Numbered from the stretch's first letter, positions 8,730 to 18,815 are shown. The stretch is 64,000 nucleotides of DNA from an uncultured Pelagibacteraceae bacterium (GCA_902614125.1 CACMJW010000001.1:1-64000); one strand, 5' to 3'. A program made the numbers and translations. The notes: generated by a model from the letters alone, not told the origin.

Positions 8730-9658
8730 ACTGGTTAACAAAAGCAATTAAATTTGGTGAAAAAATAAAAAAGGTTTTAAAGAAAAGACCTTCAAAAGAA
8801 GATATTGAGAATTCAGATTGGACGAGTTGTTGCAAAGGTCCTGTTTTAAAAAAAGAACTTGAAGATAATTTATGGGTATGTGGTTCTTGTGGTAAACACC
8901 ATCGAATAAGTTGTAGACAAAGATTTGACATTTTATTTGGTAAGAATGCTTATGAAATTCTTGAAACGCCTATACCAGCTGAAGATCCTTTAAATTGGGT
9001 CGATACAAAATCTTATAAAGATAGGTTAAAGGCCGCTAGAAAGAAAACTAATCAGAACTGTGCTGTAATGATTGCAAGAGGAAAAGTTGATGGAATTGAA
9101 ATCACTGCAGGTGCAATTAATTTTGATTTTATTGGTGGATCAGTGGGAGCAGCGGAAGGAGAAGCTATTATTTACGGTGTTCAACATGCGATTGACAATC
9201 AAACTCCATATGTTTTCTTTCCTTGTGGGGGCGGCCAAAGAATGTTCGAGTCGCCTATTGCACTAGCAAATATGACTAGAACAACCTTGGCAATTAATGA
9301 ATTAAAGAAAAATAATTTACCTTACTTAGTTTGTTTTACTGATCCAACTGCAGGAGGTATCACAGCATCATTTGCAATGTTAGGTGATATTCATTTTGCT
9401 GAACCTGGATGCTTGATTGCATTTGCTGGTAAAAGAGTAATTCAAGCAACAGTTAAAGAGGAATTGAGCGCAGACTTTCAAACGTCAGAGTTCGTCGAAA
9501 AACATGGATTTGTTGACAGAGTTATTCAAAGGAAAGATATAAAAAAAGAAATCAGCACCCTTTTATCAATATTGCTTAAGAGAGAAACTGAGTTAAATTC
9601 AGAAAAATTAAATGACTCTTCAGACAATATTGAACCGCTTACAAAAGCTGCATCCTAA
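8726..9658 (+). CDS. accD: Acetyl-CoA carboxylase carboxyltransferase subunit beta
   Basis: 310 residues. With AccA it transfers CO2 from biotin to acetyl-CoA, committing carbon to fatty acids. The crotonase-like core is clear: GAINFDFIGGSVGAAEGEA, then FPCGGGQRMFES, then DPTAGGITASFAMLGD. The N-terminal zinc ribbon is altered. The second pair is normal (CGSCGKHHR) but the first CxxC reads SCCKGP, with one residue missing. The ATG overlaps the trpA stop by 4 bases. The order trpFBA-accD-folC is a conserved alphaproteobacterial cluster. Confidence 0.93.
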   Translation: MNWLTKAIKFGEKIKKVLKKRPSKEDIENSDWTSCCKGPVLKKELEDNLWVCGSCGKHHRISCRQRFDILFGKNAYEILETPIPAEDPLNWVDTKSYKDRLKAARKKTNQNCAVMIARGKVDGIEITAGAINFDFIGGSVGAAEGEAIIYGVQHAIDNQTPYVFFPCGGGQRMFESPIALANMTRTTLAINELKKNNLPYLVCFTDPTAGGITASFAMLGDIHFAEPGCLIAFAGKRVIQATVKEELSADFQTSEFVEKHGFVDRVIQRKDIKKEISTLLSILLKRETELNSEKLNDSSDNIEPLTKAAS

Positions 9659-10877
9659 AGAAATAGATTTAAGTTTAGATAGAGTTAAGAATCTTTGTAA
9701 AAAACTTGGTAATCCTCAAAAAGATTTAAAATATATTTCTGTTGTTGGAACAAACGGAAAGTATTCGACAATTCAGGCGCTAAGAGCAATTTTAAAAGAA
9801 GCCAACATTAAATGTAATATTTATACTAGCCCCCATATTCAAAGAATTAATGAAAGATTTATATTTAATGATGAGGAAATTTCAGACTCTGATCTTTCAG
9901 ATTTATTAGTAAAAGTTGAAGAAGTGAACAACGGGGAGGAAATTACTTATTTTGAAATTTTAACTGCAGCCTATTTTTTTCATGCAAGCAAATATAGTGA
10001 AAATATAAATATAATTGAAAGCGGATTATTTCACAGATTTGATGCAACTAATATAATTGATAAAAATATATTAAGTATTGTTACTGCTATAGGCTTAGAT
10101 CATTTAGATTGGCTTCCTAAAAGCGAACAAACCATTAAAAAAATTATTTACGAAAAAACATCAGCTTTATTAAATTCAAAAATTGTTGTCGCCAAACAAA
10201 GTAGTGATGATACACTAGAATTAATAAAACAATCTTTATCCTCAAATGAAGCAAAAAAGATCATATTTAATGATAATTTTAGTTATTCAATTAATGAAAA
10301 TGAATTTATTTATTTTGAAGATGAGTTCGGAGGAATAAAATTACCTCAACCAAATTTAATGGGACAATTTCAAATTGATAATTCAGCAACAGCAGTTGCA
10401 GCTGCTAGAAATCTAAATTTAAATATAACTGATGAAAATATTAAATCTGGAATTACAAAAATTAAAAGTATTGCAAGACTTCAAGAAATTAAATCAGGTA
10501 AATTAAAGAATTTATGTAAAAATAATCAACTATTTGTTGATGGATCTCATAATCCTTTGGGAGCAAAAGTATTAAATGATTATTTACAAACACTGAAATG
10601 TAAAAAACATATAATTTTAGGTATGATGGCTAATAAAGATCATGAAGAATACATAAGCAATTTTAAGAATATTTCTTCATTAACAACAATTGATATTCCA
10701 AATCAACCTAACTCAATTAAAGGTAAGGATCTGAAAAATAAGTTAGATAAATTTCCTAATCTAAATTATGAAAAATCGATTGAAGATGCTTTAAAGAAAA
10801 TTTCTACTGACAAAGATGACATCATACTTATCACAGGATCTCTTTATCTTGCTGGGGAAGTTTTAAATTTAAATTAG
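9612..10877 (+). CDS. folC: Folylpolyglutamate synthase / dihydrofolate synthase
   Basis: 421 residues. It adds glutamate to folates, and in bacteria often also makes dihydrofolate from dihydropteroate. The Mur-ligase fold is evident: P-loop GTNGKYST (46-53; usually GTNGKGS), then YTSPHIQRINERF, and FVDGSHNPLGA near the C terminus. The start at 9612 lies 47 bases inside accD. This long overlap is supported by the family N-terminal sequence LHPKEIDLSLDR being encoded there. It ends tail to tail with trxA (4-base overlap). Confidence 0.92.
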   Translation: MTLQTILNRLQKLHPKEIDLSLDRVKNLCKKLGNPQKDLKYISVVGTNGKYSTIQALRAILKEANIKCNIYTSPHIQRINERFIFNDEEISDSDLSDLLVKVEEVNNGEEITYFEILTAAYFFHASKYSENINIIESGLFHRFDATNIIDKNILSIVTAIGLDHLDWLPKSEQTIKKIIYEKTSALLNSKIVVAKQSSDDTLELIKQSLSSNEAKKIIFNDNFSYSINENEFIYFEDEFGGIKLPQPNLMGQFQIDNSATAVAAARNLNLNITDENIKSGITKIKSIARLQEIKSGKLKNLCKNNQLFVDGSHNPLGAKVLNDYLQTLKCKKHIILGMMANKDHEEYISNFKNISSLTTIDIPNQPNSIKGKDLKNKLDKFPNLNYEKSIEDALKKISTDKDDIILITGSLYLAGEVLNLN

Positions 10878-11194
10878 ATATTTTCTTTTATAAAAGAAAC
10901 AATATCTGATTTTGGCGTTGCACCAACTTTTGTTGCCTTCAGCTCTCCACCTTTAAACAAAAGCATGGTTGGAATTCCTCTGACACCATACTTTGTGGGT
11001 GCGTTCGGCTCAGAATCTATGTTATGTTTTGCAATTACAATATCGTTAGACATCTCATCTGAGATTTCCTCTAAAATCGGTCCTACCATCTTACATGGTC
11101 CGCACCATTCCGCCCAGAAATCTACGAGAACAGGTTTTTCATTTTTTAAAACTTGTTCATCAAATTTTTCATCAGTTGTATTTATGGTTGCCAT
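10874..11194 (-). CDS. trxA: Thioredoxin
   Basis: 106 residues. This small cytoplasmic disulfide reductase supplies ribonucleotide reductase, PAPS reductase and others. The active site is WAEWCGPCKMVGP, with the cis-Pro loop in GVRGIPTMLLF. Length and fold match the TrxA family throughout. It lies next to folC as in many alphaproteobacteria, but faces it on the other strand and overlaps its last 4 bases. recJ lies 65 bases upstream on the same strand. Confidence 0.97.
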   Translation of the reverse strand: MATINTTDEKFDEQVLKNEKPVLVDFWAEWCGPCKMVGPILEEISDEMSNDIVIAKHNIDSEPNAPTKYGVRGIPTMLLFKGGELKATKVGATPKSDIVSFIKENI

Positions 11195-11259
11195 AAAACT
11201 GATATAGATGATTCTGTTATTAATTCAATTATTAAAATTAAATTTTTCCACAATTGAAA

Positions 11260-12945
11260 TTAACAAATTATATCTTTTAAAATGAGTTGCAATTTCGTTT
11301 TATTTTTATAAGTGCTCTCTTTTACTTCTGAAACTATTGAAATTTCTCTTTTATTATACAAAAGTATATTCCCTATTTGACTGTCGACTGAGTTAAATGC
11401 CATCCCATCGCAAGATTTAGCACCTGATTTGGCAACAAAAAAAATATGTTTTTTGTTAATGATTTTGGTTTTTATTATTTTGATCTTATTAAATAAAAGT
11501 ATTGGAGAAGGATTTTTGCTTCCAAATGGAGCAATTTTTCTTAAATCTTTAAGCAATGAATTATTTAACAAACTAAGTGAATGTTTTGAAAGGTATGTAT
11601 AAATATTATTATTTTTATTATTTTTAATTTGTTTTTGAAGATATTCGTCTATTTTTTTTATGTTTTTTTTAAATAGGGAAAATCCTCCAGCCATTGCATG
11701 ACCTCCTCCTTTAATAAGGATATTTTTTTGTTTTAAATTTAATAGAATTTTCCCAATATCTATCTCCTCAATTGATCTTGCAGATCCTTTGATAATGGTT
11801 CCTGAATATGTAGCTAAAACAACCGGTCTATTATATTTTTCAGCTAGTCTTGCAGCTAAAATTCCTAAAATTCCTTCGCTAATACTTTCTTCAACATGAA
11901 AAATATAATTTTTATTTAAAACAATCTTTTTTTCAATTTTTTGTAGTGTTCTATCCTCAATAATTTTACGTTTTTCATTTGTATAGAGTAGATCTGTAGA
12001 TATTTTTTGAACTTCTTTTTTATCTTCAGATATGAGAAGTTTTGTTGCTAATTTTGATCTCCCTAATCTACCTCCTGAATTTAGCACAGGTCCAATTAAA
12101 TAACCAAGGTCATCTATTGTTAATTTTCTATTAATTTTTTTTATTTTAAGAATATAGGAAAATGGATTGTCTTCATTTAAGTCAAAACTGTTTATTGCCT
12201 CAATACTTAAATATCTATTTATACCTCTTAAAGGCATGACATCACATATTGTTCCTAATGCTGCATAGATTAAATATTTACTTAAATTAAATTTTATATT
12301 TTCTTTATTCTTAAAAAGAATAAACCTCAAAAGAAAAAAAACTAAGTTTGTTGAACAAAAAAAATTATATTTCTTATAATCTAAACTTTTAAAAGGATTT
12401 ATAAAGACTGATGGATTAATTTTGAAATTATCAATTTTATGATGGTCAATAATAATCGATTTAATATCATTTGAGTTTAAAAAATTTATTTCATCAAATG
12501 AATTAGTTCCACAATCTACAAATATAATTAAATTTATTTTTTCTTTAGAAAATTTTTTCATTAAAGATAAATTAGGCCCATAACCATCTTTAAATCGATC
12601 TGGAATAAAAAAATCGAAATTTGCTTTCCTAAATTTTAAGTATTTTGCAATTAGTGCAACTGAGCATCCTCCATCAACATCATAGTCACCAAATAAAAGT
12701 ATTTTTTTATTTTGTTCTATATGCTCATCAATTAATTTTTCTGCTAATTTAAAATCTTTAAGATTTTTATATGTATTATCAATCTCAGGTTTTTGATTTA
12801 AATAATAAATTTCATCTTCATCAAATTTATTATTAATTAATAATTTAGAGATAAAGTTTGATAGATTGTATTTTTGGGAATATTTTTCAACTTTTCTATC
12901 ATCAATTTTTATTTCTTGCCAATCTCTTCCTGAAACTGATAACAT
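11260..12945 (-). CDS. recJ: Single-stranded-DNA-specific 5'-3' exonuclease RecJ
   Basis: 561 residues, the usual RecJ size. It degrades ssDNA 5' to 3' in recombination, base-excision and mismatch repair. Phosphoesterase motifs are DYDVDGGCS (residues 87-95), FVDCGTNS (143-150) and IIDHHK (DHH at 167-169). The DHHA1 part contains IKGGGHAMAGGFS. The ATG is 11 bases after the stop of the DUF2130 gene on the same strand. It could therefore be co-transcribed with the nuclease-rich block upstream. Confidence 0.94.
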   Translation of the reverse strand: MLSVSGRDWQEIKIDDRKVEKYSQKYNLSNFISKLLINNKFDEDEIYYLNQKPEIDNTYKNLKDFKLAEKLIDEHIEQNKKILLFGDYDVDGGCSVALIAKYLKFRKANFDFFIPDRFKDGYGPNLSLMKKFSKEKINLIIFVDCGTNSFDEINFLNSNDIKSIIIDHHKIDNFKINPSVFINPFKSLDYKKYNFFCSTNLVFFLLRFILFKNKENIKFNLSKYLIYAALGTICDVMPLRGINRYLSIEAINSFDLNEDNPFSYILKIKKINRKLTIDDLGYLIGPVLNSGGRLGRSKLATKLLISEDKKEVQKISTDLLYTNEKRKIIEDRTLQKIEKKIVLNKNYIFHVEESISEGILGILAARLAEKYNRPVVLATYSGTIIKGSARSIEEIDIGKILLNLKQKNILIKGGGHAMAGGFSLFKKNIKKIDEYLQKQIKNNKNNNIYTYLSKHSLSLLNNSLLKDLRKIAPFGSKNPSPILLFNKIKIIKTKIINKKHIFFVAKSGAKSCDGMAFNSVDSQIGNILLYNKREISIVSEVKESTYKNKTKLQLILKDIIC

Positions 12946-12956
12946 CTATACAGAGA

Positions 12957-14081
12957 CTATTCCAACATCGGATCATCTCCGCCATCTAATAAATCATCTG
13001 ATAATTCACTATTAGATAGAATTGAAGTGATAATTGAATTTATATTTTTTTTATTGTCCTCAAAATTTAATTTTCTAGTCTTGATTTGGGTAGTGTATGA
13101 TCTTTCATCTTTATCAATCTGCAATCCTTCTTTTCGAAGTCCATTCATTGTTTTTCTATATTGAAGTTTAAATTCGTTGCCGTTTAAATAATTGTAAAGG
13201 TTTTGTAACTTTGAAGTTGCATCCCCTTTGGTTAGTTTATTTTGCTGTATCTGTTCTATTAGTTTTCTGTGTATAGAAACCATTTGTCTTAGTATTGGAA
13301 GTTCTGCACAAATAAGAATTCTTCCTCCTTCTCTCTCCTCAACTAAACCATTTGATTTTTTTGGCATTGCCTTGGTGTAAATAATACCAATTGTTGCATT
13401 CTCATTGGTCATATCATCTAGCAATTTACTTACCCACTTTTCATCAAAGTTTAAAACATCTTTACTTTCATGAAGTATTTTACCAACAGTTTCATTATTT
13501 TTATTTTGAACGAATTGGATTACATCTGCTCCCCTTTTCCCTTTTTTTACAGGTTCAAAATTGTCATAAGGAAACTCTTTCTTTAAATAATCCTCTAATA
13601 TATCTTCTTGGACCTCACCTTTTCTTTCAACAGGTGATTGGCTAGCTGCACGAGCAGCATCTTCTGCTTTAGTTCTTAGTCTCTCAATATCTTTTTGGTG
13701 AGCCAATTTTTGTTTAAGAAGTTGTTCTTTTAAATCAGCATTATCTTTTTGTGCTTTTCTCTCTACTTCTAGTTTTGCTTCTTTAGCTTTATCTTCAGCT
13801 TCTTTTTTAATTCTTTTTATATCTAGATCTGCTTGTTTTTTTGCTTCATCTTTTATCTTTTTTTCTTCCTCTAACTTTATTTTTTTAAGTTGTTTTTCAT
13901 GTTCTAACTGTTGTTTTTCAAGTTTAAGATTAAGTTTTCCCTCAAGCTCTTTTTCTCTTACCTTGGATTTTTCTTGCTCTTCCACTCTTAGTTTCTTTCT
14001 CAGTTCCTCAGTTTCTTGCTTTAAACTTTCTTCAAGAGGAAAGAATTTGTTGCAATGCGGACACTTAATTTGTTGTTTCAC
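12957..14081 (-). CDS. DUF2130 family protein (coiled coil plus RmuC-like nuclease fold)
   Basis: 374 residues. There is an N-terminal CPHC pair (residues 7-10), a long charged coiled coil (about 15-150), and then the DUF2130 core. The core starts GEVQEDILEDYLKKEFP and continues KKGKRGADVIQFV. Asp186 in GADVIQ and the E-x-K at 205-207 (HESKD) fit a PD-(D/E)XK nuclease arrangement, as proposed for this RmuC-related family. The biological role of the family is not established. The start overlaps the end of the large leucine-rich-repeat gene by 17 bases and recJ follows after 11 bases, so the genes look co-transcribed. Confidence 0.85.
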   Translation of the reverse strand: MKQQIKCPHCNKFFPLEESLKQETEELRKKLRVEEQEKSKVREKELEGKLNLKLEKQQLEHEKQLKKIKLEEEKKIKDEAKKQADLDIKRIKKEAEDKAKEAKLEVERKAQKDNADLKEQLLKQKLAHQKDIERLRTKAEDAARAASQSPVERKGEVQEDILEDYLKKEFPYDNFEPVKKGKRGADVIQFVQNKNNETVGKILHESKDVLNFDEKWVSKLLDDMTNENATIGIIYTKAMPKKSNGLVEEREGGRILICAELPILRQMVSIHRKLIEQIQQNKLTKGDATSKLQNLYNYLNGNEFKLQYRKTMNGLRKEGLQIDKDERSYTTQIKTRKLNFEDNKKNINSIITSILSNSELSDDLLDGGDDPMLE

Positions 14082-17000
14082 TTTTTTTCTTTTTTCTTTC
14101 TTTTAATATTTCGTCAATTGTATCACCTGACCAGCTCCATTCGGACCTATAAGGAGTATCAAATTTAATTTCTCTATTTAATTTATCATATTTTTGCTTA
14201 TCTTTTTCATTTAAATCATATTCACTTTTAATTGATTTATCTTTTTTCTGGCATTCTTTTAAAAACTTATCTCTAGGATTTAAAGTAATAGATCTTATAT
14301 ATTGTAAATCTTCAGTATTAATTTTTTTATTTTCTATATTTATTTTTTTTATATTTTTCATTTTTGTTATTGATCTTGGATTTTTAATTTCAAATCCCAT
14401 TTCATCTCTATAATTTTGACTAAAAGTAATATCTGTTAAATTTTTTAATTTACAGAAATGATTGAAATCCAATATAAATGGTCTTGGACTATTTCCTTCT
14501 TTCCATCTTTCTCCTGTTTTTCTAAAGTATATTAGCTTTTCTTTATCGCTAGATTCAAAGTTGTTATTTCTACTAAATCTTAAATTTATTTTTTTAAGAT
14601 TTTTAAACTTTTTGATGATTTTATTTATAGTTTGGTAAGCTAGATGAATTTCACCATCATCGTAATCAGCTCTTAAATTTAAAACTTCAATATTAGGATT
14701 AATATAGGAAATTAATTGCTCACCTTTTACACTCGAATGATCTAGTGGTAATTCAATTTTTAATGATTTTAAATTATTTAAATTTTTCAAAAACTCAAAG
14801 TCCTTATCTCTTACGTTATCATTAATTATTCCATCATCGGATCCCATATCACCAGTTATTATTTTAAAAGATAAATTTATGTGTTCCAGATTTTTTAGAG
14901 TTTTTAAGGGTGGTAAATACTCAGGGTTTAATTCATTCAATTTTAAGAATGTTAATTTAGATAATTTATAAATATCTGTGAAATCAAACTCTGTCGTACA
15001 CCATCTAGAGCTATCATCATTATAGTTAAATAAGCTTTTGAATTCTAAATGTTCTAGAGAAGGTAAATTTTTAAAATTAGAATAATTTTCTGCTTTTTCA
15101 CAATGTCTATCAGTTATGACTAGAGTCTTTAATTCTGGACAATATGGAAAGTCTCTAACCGATCCTACACAAGACTCTAAGATTATTTGTTTAATTTTTG
15201 TAAAATCTATTTTTTCAGATAACTTTTTTAAATCCACATCTCTACCACCTAAAATATTGATAGTTTCCAAGTTTTTAAAATTTATAGATTGAGGTAATGA
15301 AAATACTTCATTTTCTTTCCAAAATTTTTTGTAATGAACGTTGTCATAATCATCAAAGTGATAGTCAACTTTTGCAAAGTAAAAGTAGTGTTTAATGTTT
15401 TTAAAAATTGTTGTTTTTAATTTATCTAGATATTTTTGTTTAACCAAAATTATTGGTTTGTCATAGCTATTTCCCTCGATTTTATCATTTAGAAAGTGAT
15501 AAAATTTTTCATCTGAATAAGTCCAGAAGTCTTCGCTATCAAACATATCGTTTAAAAATTTGCTTTCTTTTATAAACGGCTTCTCTCCATCATAACTAAG
15601 TTTAATTGGTTTAGTGTTTATATTAATTTCAAATGGACTAGGGTCCTCAAACTGTATTCTGCTTAAATATTCAATATCTCTGACGTTTGTAGAGTCGTTC
15701 CATCCACAATTATCGTCAATTACAACTAAAGTATCTACTGCTTCTAATAAGTATTTATCAATTATTTGTTTAACTTCTTTATTTAGTAATTGCTTAAATA
15801 TTAACTTATTACGCGTCTCTTTTTTCTCACTTAAAATTGTAGAATACTCAAACAACAAAATATATTTTGAGATATTTTTAAGATCTTTTAATTCCTCATT
15901 AAGATTTGGAATATCTATAAAAATTTTTAATTTTTTACTTAATTGAAGTAAATCGTTTAAACATCGACAAAATCTTTTGCATTCCCATTCAGACCAAGAT
16001 CCAGCAAGGTCTCCCCAGTCTTCATCGACAATTTTGTTGTCAAATTTAAAAATAATTCTTTTTAATTTTTTGTTATTTGAAACATGTTTTTTAAACGGTT
16101 CTAGAGTATCTCCATACATCATTTCACTTCTAATAAATTGATAGGTTGGATTGATAATTATTTCCTCAGGATTTTGATTAAAAATTTTTTTTAGGTATTC
16201 TTTTTTTTCGTCTGCTAATATTGAAAAATAACCTACAGAAAGTTTATTTTTTTCAGATGAAATTATCTTAGGTCCAGAGTACTCAATTCTACTTATTAAC
16301 TCTAATGAATTAAGACCTTTAAAATTAATTTCTGATTTCTTTATTTTTTTTCCATTAATTAAGAGATTTTTTTTAACTGCTAATGAATTTAAACATTTTG
16401 AAATATAATCAGAATATTCATTTACATTGCCTTGAAATTTAAATCCATGCAAATAAACATCTTTACAATTTTTTGAGTTTTTTATTACTTTCCCAATCTT
16501 TTCAAATGTTCTTAGTCCATATCTATAGCTAAATAAATTCCCATTTGGTTCGTCTTCATCGAAAAGATTATAAAGGTTTATTCTTTCTAAACTTTTAAAT
16601 TTTTCAAAATTTGGAAAATCAAAAATATTTAAAAGATGATAATTTAAGAAATATAAATTTTCGTCGCCATACCCTTGGTGTTCTGGCTTTGCCTCACTAG
16701 TATTTTTTTTCCAATCTTTTCTGAAATCAATTTCAAATAATTTTAGTTTCTTAAAATATAAATTATTAGTTAATTTCTTTTTAGGTAATGACAAGGAACA
16801 GCTATCATCAATTGAAAATTTTATTATATTCTTTAAAGAGTAAAGATTCTTGAAAAAATTTTCACTTTGATCCCTATGGATATCACATGAAATCAATTTT
16901 AAAGTTCTAAGATTTTTTAACTTAGATAGACCATTCCAGTTTTTAATATTTTTTAATCCATGCAATTCTAATTCTTCTACAAAATCAATTTTGCTTAATT

Positions 17001-18363
17001 CGTCTAAATTTTCTGAATTTCGAAGAACGATTTGGTCTAATGATATAGTTTTTGATTTATTTTTTATATGTTCTTTAATAAGAGAGCTCTCTTTTTGTCT
17101 TTTATTAAAAACCAATTTTCCTTTTTGATCCCTGCTTAAATAACAACCTTCAATTCCCTCGACTACAATTTTTACATAATTAAAATCATATTCATCATCA
17201 CTTTTATCTGGATATGTATGTACATAGCAGGGATAATTTCCGTTTTTAATTGGAATTGTAACTGAGTTATCTAAATTTGGTTCTTCTTTAAGTTTAAAAC
17301 CATCGTAAAGAGTTTCTTGAATGTAAGGTAGACCACCTGTTTCAACAGTTAGTTTATTTTCAATCTTTTTCTCTTTTTTTTTTAACTTTTTCCTACCAAA
17401 AGTTGGTAGTTCTAATTCCTGAGGTTCAATATCTCTTATTATTGAAAATATTAGATTTTCAAATTGAGTTTTTCTAATATCGTAAACTTCTTTGAAGTTT
17501 TCTTTAAATAATATTTTTGTTTGTTTTCTTAAAATTTGTAATGCCTTTGGAAGCCTATCTGATAAATAGTTTGCTGAAATTTTTTTATCATTTACTTTTA
17601 CCTCAACAATATCTCTATATCCCAATTCTTCTTCAAGATAGTCTTCGAAAATGTATTTAGTAGGATAGCAAGTATCATCTAATAGATTGCTTAAAAACTC
17701 TACATAAGTTCTATTTCTGTATTCACTTAAATGTACAACTTTATCATCATGAATAGATGAAGTTGCAAACGATGAGGTTTCTGATTTAGCTTCAGCACCA
17801 TATTTAAATTTAAATAATCCAATAGGATAATTATTTTGAAAAATATTTTCTTTTTTAAAATATTTATCATCTAAAGACTCTTTTAAAATATCATGATGTT
17901 CAAATCTGAAATTTCCACCATGGTCAGCAACTGCTATTGCGCCTGAAGTTACTTTCATATCAAAAAGCTTTTCTCTTTTGCTTTTTTTATCAATCTTTCC
18001 TTTAGTGAAAAATTGATCATTCATATCTTCTTTGTTCCAACTCCAGGAAACAAGAGTTTTATGTTTTTCACCCCATGCAAAACTTCCGCCAGATGTTTCA
18101 GCAAATATTTTTCTTACTTTATTATTTTTATCAACTCCTAACCAAACAGGATATGCACCATCTGCACCATTTGAAACTGAAATGGAATTAAATTTTTTTG
18201 AATTCTTTTTTTTTATATCGCTTATAATCTCCTCACAGTAAGTATCAATATGATTTGAAAGGTTATCACAAAGATCAGTTACAACTACTGTAGCACCATC
18301 TACTAAAGTATCTGTGACATGGTAAACGTCCGTGATAGGATATGGATCTTTATTTTTTTTCAT
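14065..18363 (-). CDS. Giant leucine-rich-repeat protein of unknown function
   Basis: 1432 residues, the largest protein in the window. Roughly residues 430-1400 contain irregular leucine-rich repeats, for example LSKLKNLRTLKLISC, LPSLEHLEFKSL, LKTLKNLEHINLSF and LNNLKSLKIELPL. They are separated by longer linkers. The first ~330 residues form a separate globular region with motifs such as SNGADGAYPVWLGVD and SGAIAVADHGG. These faintly recall DUF4241-type proteins; that is a guess. No signal peptide or membrane segment is seen, so it is probably cytoplasmic. LRRs usually bind proteins, which suggests a sensor or scaffold. It is packed between the small membrane protein (3-base gap) and the DUF2130 gene (17-base overlap). 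Confidence 0.85.
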   Translation of the reverse strand: MKKNKDPYPITDVYHVTDTLVDGATVVVTDLCDNLSNHIDTYCEEIISDIKKKNSKKFNSISVSNGADGAYPVWLGVDKNNKVRKIFAETSGGSFAWGEKHKTLVSWSWNKEDMNDQFFTKGKIDKKSKREKLFDMKVTSGAIAVADHGGNFRFEHHDILKESLDDKYFKKENIFQNNYPIGLFKFKYGAEAKSETSSFATSSIHDDKVVHLSEYRNRTYVEFLSNLLDDTCYPTKYIFEDYLEEELGYRDIVEVKVNDKKISANYLSDRLPKALQILRKQTKILFKENFKEVYDIRKTQFENLIFSIIRDIEPQELELPTFGRKKLKKKEKKIENKLTVETGGLPYIQETLYDGFKLKEEPNLDNSVTIPIKNGNYPCYVHTYPDKSDDEYDFNYVKIVVEGIEGCYLSRDQKGKLVFNKRQKESSLIKEHIKNKSKTISLDQIVLRNSENLDELSKIDFVEELELHGLKNIKNWNGLSKLKNLRTLKLISCDIHRDQSENFFKNLYSLKNIIKFSIDDSCSLSLPKKKLTNNLYFKKLKLFEIDFRKDWKKNTSEAKPEHQGYGDENLYFLNYHLLNIFDFPNFEKFKSLERINLYNLFDEDEPNGNLFSYRYGLRTFEKIGKVIKNSKNCKDVYLHGFKFQGNVNEYSDYISKCLNSLAVKKNLLINGKKIKKSEINFKGLNSLELISRIEYSGPKIISSEKNKLSVGYFSILADEKKEYLKKIFNQNPEEIIINPTYQFIRSEMMYGDTLEPFKKHVSNNKKLKRIIFKFDNKIVDEDWGDLAGSWSEWECKRFCRCLNDLLQLSKKLKIFIDIPNLNEELKDLKNISKYILLFEYSTILSEKKETRNKLIFKQLLNKEVKQIIDKYLLEAVDTLVVIDDNCGWNDSTNVRDIEYLSRIQFEDPSPFEININTKPIKLSYDGEKPFIKESKFLNDMFDSEDFWTYSDEKFYHFLNDKIEGNSYDKPIILVKQKYLDKLKTTIFKNIKHYFYFAKVDYHFDDYDNVHYKKFWKENEVFSLPQSINFKNLETINILGGRDVDLKKLSEKIDFTKIKQIILESCVGSVRDFPYCPELKTLVITDRHCEKAENYSNFKNLPSLEHLEFKSLFNYNDDSSRWCTTEFDFTDIYKLSKLTFLKLNELNPEYLPPLKTLKNLEHINLSFKIITGDMGSDDGIINDNVRDKDFEFLKNLNNLKSLKIELPLDHSSVKGEQLISYINPNIEVLNLRADYDDGEIHLAYQTINKIIKKFKNLKKINLRFSRNNNFESSDKEKLIYFRKTGERWKEGNSPRPFILDFNHFCKLKNLTDITFSQNYRDEMGFEIKNPRSITKMKNIKKINIENKKINTEDLQYIRSITLNPRDKFLKECQKKDKSIKSEYDLNEKDKQKYDKLNREIKFDTPYRSEWSWSGDTIDEILKERKKKKSETTN

Positions 18364-18366
18364 ATT

Positions 18367-18813
18367 TTAATGTAAAGTATCATTGTCACTATCTTTTTTT
18401 TTCTCTCCAATAAGATTACCCTCTGTAGGTGCTTGATCCCATTCTTCAAACTCATGAAGCCATTCTTTGTGATTGTTTAAAATTTCTTTAGAAGTTGATT
18501 TTAGGTAGTGTCTGTAAACTGGGTAACTAAATTGAAAAATCATTCTTTGTAAAACCCTGAATAAAAATAAGTAAAAACAGTATCCCATATCTAAAAAGCT
18601 TTTTCTAGAAGCTCGTAAGTAGTTTTCTACCAATTCTTTAGCAAGATTATCCATTTTCCTCGCTTCATCAGCACTTGTTTGAATTTTGTTATTTCTTTTA
18701 GACTTATTAATAAAATTAATTACTTCAGCTTTGTTATTTTTTTTAATTTCTTTTGCAGCTTTTGTTTTAGATTTTTTTCTATTTTTAAATAATTTTAAAA
18801 TCTTTTTAATCAT
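18367..18813 (-). CDS. Small protein with one hydrophobic segment, unknown function
   Basis: 148 residues. The N terminus (about 1-45) is strongly basic, rich in Lys and Asn. There is one hydrophobic stretch near the middle (MGYCFYLFLFRVLQRMIFQF), and an acidic, Trp-containing C terminus (WLHEFEEWDQAP). No family is recognised. It has 2- to 3-base gaps to sbcB upstream and to the giant LRR gene downstream, which argues that it is a real gene translated with them. A membrane anchor or effector is possible but not shown. Confidence 0.7.
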   Translation of the reverse strand: MIKKILKLFKNRKKSKTKAAKEIKKNNKAEVINFINKSKRNNKIQTSADEARKMDNLAKELVENYLRASRKSFLDMGYCFYLFLFRVLQRMIFQFSYPVYRHYLKSTSKEILNNHKEWLHEFEEWDQAPTEGNLIGEKKKDSDNDTLH

Positions 18814-18815
18814 AT

